Shown: positions 62,881 to 64,000 of the stretch, one piece after another | Layout: each line of letters begins with the position of its first letter | Position numbering within the stretch: position 1 is the stretch's first letter | DNA from: Leishmania infantum JPCM5 | Taxonomy: Eukaryota; Euglenozoa; Kinetoplastea; Trypanosomatida; Trypanosomatidae | NCBI RefSeq assembly: GCF_000002875.2 | Contig: NC_009404.2 | Coordinates: forward strand, 285,501 to 349,500 | Length of the DNA: 64,000 bases | Reading direction: 5' to 3' | Translations under genes and position numbers: made by a program | The notes under the pieces: model-generated | Database searches by the model: none | Seen by the model: only the letters and a program-made list of their open reading frames with translations | Told to the model about the DNA's origin: nothing

Positions 62881-63860
62881 GAGGGTGCAGCCGTTTCCTC
62901 TGGCGCGAAGGACGGTGCTCTTGAGAAGCTGAAGAGAGAGGAGGGAAAGGGTGGTGAAGCGGAGGAGACAGTTGTGATCTTCGCCCGGTCTCCACCCAAC
63001 CGGCAAACACACACACACACACACATGCGTACATATACATACATGCTGATAAGCACGTCAGCTTCCCCGAGACTTTCTGTCTTCTCGTCCCCTCTCACGC
63101 ACGCACGCACACACATCGCAGCCCTGGAACCGAAGTAACGGCAGACTTTGTGTGTTTCTTTCCTTCGAGCTTCGAGGACGACATCGATCGAAGGACGTGT
63201 TCGCGAGCCGATCTGTAACGGAGCGCCTGCTTGAGCGGTCTCTGAGCCTTTTAAGTGTGCATGCTAATCCGAAGAGTCCAGCGTAATCCACGGACAAAGA
63301 GACGAGGAAGAGAAATAGGGAGTATGTACGCCGCGGATGGCACGCAAGCAAGCCACGAACAAAGAGGGCTGATCGCAACGCCGATGCGCGTGCTCACCGT
63401 CGTAAAACGGCTGTACAGTGAGCAGAGAGAAAAAAAAAAGAGGAAAACGCATGCCGTGAGCCAGCGCCGATAACTGCAGTTGTTCAGAGCAGGCGCTGAG
63501 TAGATACGTTCACCGCTCATGAGGGGTCGTCTGACGTTCATGTATAGGGACCTGCAAAGATGCTGTGCCGGTCTTCCCCCCCCCCTGCTTCTCCACCTCC
63601 CCACCCTTGCATAAACGCACATTCGTCTTTCATTGGCTCAGGGGGCTCTCACCTCTCCGTCCGCTTCCGCCGAGCAGTCAAGGTTGCTGCCGTTGCTCTT
63701 GTCGGTGTGTGTCAGTGCCGGATTCTACAGCGCGTGCGCGTGTCTGTTTCATCACGGCACCTTACAAGACGAGCACGCCGCGCTGTCTCTCCCGCCCTTT
63801 CCTCTTTCTCTCCACACTTCCACGCCCACACGCGCACGCGCCCACATCCCTCGTTAAGCA
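62881..63860. other. Spacer between the helicase and Elf1-like genes
   Basis: About 1 kb without a gene. It contains a CA run near 63006-63025, an A run near 63430 and a pyrimidine-rich leader (63770-63830) before the next start codon. Confidence 0.6.
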
Positions 63861-64000
63861 ATGGGTGGCAAGCGCAAGAAGTCCAACAACGGGCCAGTCA
63901 AGAAGGAGAGCAAGTACAAGATCCCCACCCGCTTTGACTGCCCGCTGTGTGATACGAAGGCTTCCATTGTCGTCAGAATTTTTCGCGCGACTAGCGATGC
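63861..64000 (+). CDS. Transcription elongation factor Elf1-like protein (5' part only)
   Basis: The frame is open from ATG 63861 to the window edge (46 complete codons). It begins MGGKRKKSNNG, a basic N-terminal tail, followed by IPTRFDCPLCDTKASIVVRI. This matches Elf1/ELOF1, in which a basic tail precedes F-CP-C----V-V---R and a second Cys pair that would lie beyond the window. Elf1 is a small zinc-ribbon protein that travels with RNA polymerase II and aids elongation through chromatin and transcription-coupled repair. Trypanosomatids transcribe long polycistronic units, so an elongation factor is expected. Only the first zinc-binding pair can be seen. Confidence 0.8.
   Translation, partial: MGGKRKKSNNGPVKKESKYKIPTRFDCPLCDTKASIVVRIFRATSD

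Overview
The window looks like one polycistronic unit of a trypanosomatid chromosome, most likely Leishmania or a close relative in the Leishmaniinae. Every convincing gene is on the + strand and has no introns. Coding DNA is GC-rich. The long spacers are filled with pyrimidine tracts, (TG)n runs and homopolymers, and polypyrimidine-AG sites of the kind used for spliced-leader trans-splicing lie just upstream of several start codons. A decayed ingi/L1Tc-type retroposon (DIRE) also fits this group. A run of 100 N at 14280-14379 shows this is a draft scaffold.

Layout: 1-6372 is non-coding. 6373-11244 encodes a 1,623-residue protein that I do not recognise, with a possible N-myristoylation signal. 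11245-21234 is a 10 kb non-coding stretch that holds the retroposon remnant (about 13882-16584). 21235-33105 encodes a 3,956-residue signalling protein combining cyclic-nucleotide-binding-like domains, a PAS domain, a degenerate histidine-kinase-like core, a receiver domain and a C-terminal STE11-like protein kinase. From 34 kb the genes are denser: Misato/DML1, a tubulin-tyrosine-ligase-like enzyme, a DM14-like coiled-coil protein, NSF, a GRAM-like protein, a phosphopantetheinyl transferase, SCO1, a very large TruD/PUS7-type pseudouridine synthase, an unrecognised 346-residue protein, a DDX51/Dbp6-like helicase, and the start of an Elf1-type transcription elongation factor cut off by the window edge.

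The neighbours do not form a metabolic operon, as expected for trypanosomatids, where gene order says little about function. Loose themes are tubulin biology (Misato and TTLL), membrane traffic (NSF, possibly the GRAM and DM14-like proteins), mitochondrial assembly (SCO1, possibly the PPTase) and RNA biology (PUS7, the helicase and Elf1).

The strongest candidate for an under-described system is the giant kinase. It joins bacterial-type two-component parts (a receiver with its phosphorylation residues apparently intact, behind a histidine-kinase core whose phospho-acceptor His appears lost) to a eukaryotic MAP3K-like kinase in one chain. Family assignments are by eye from motifs; no database search was run.
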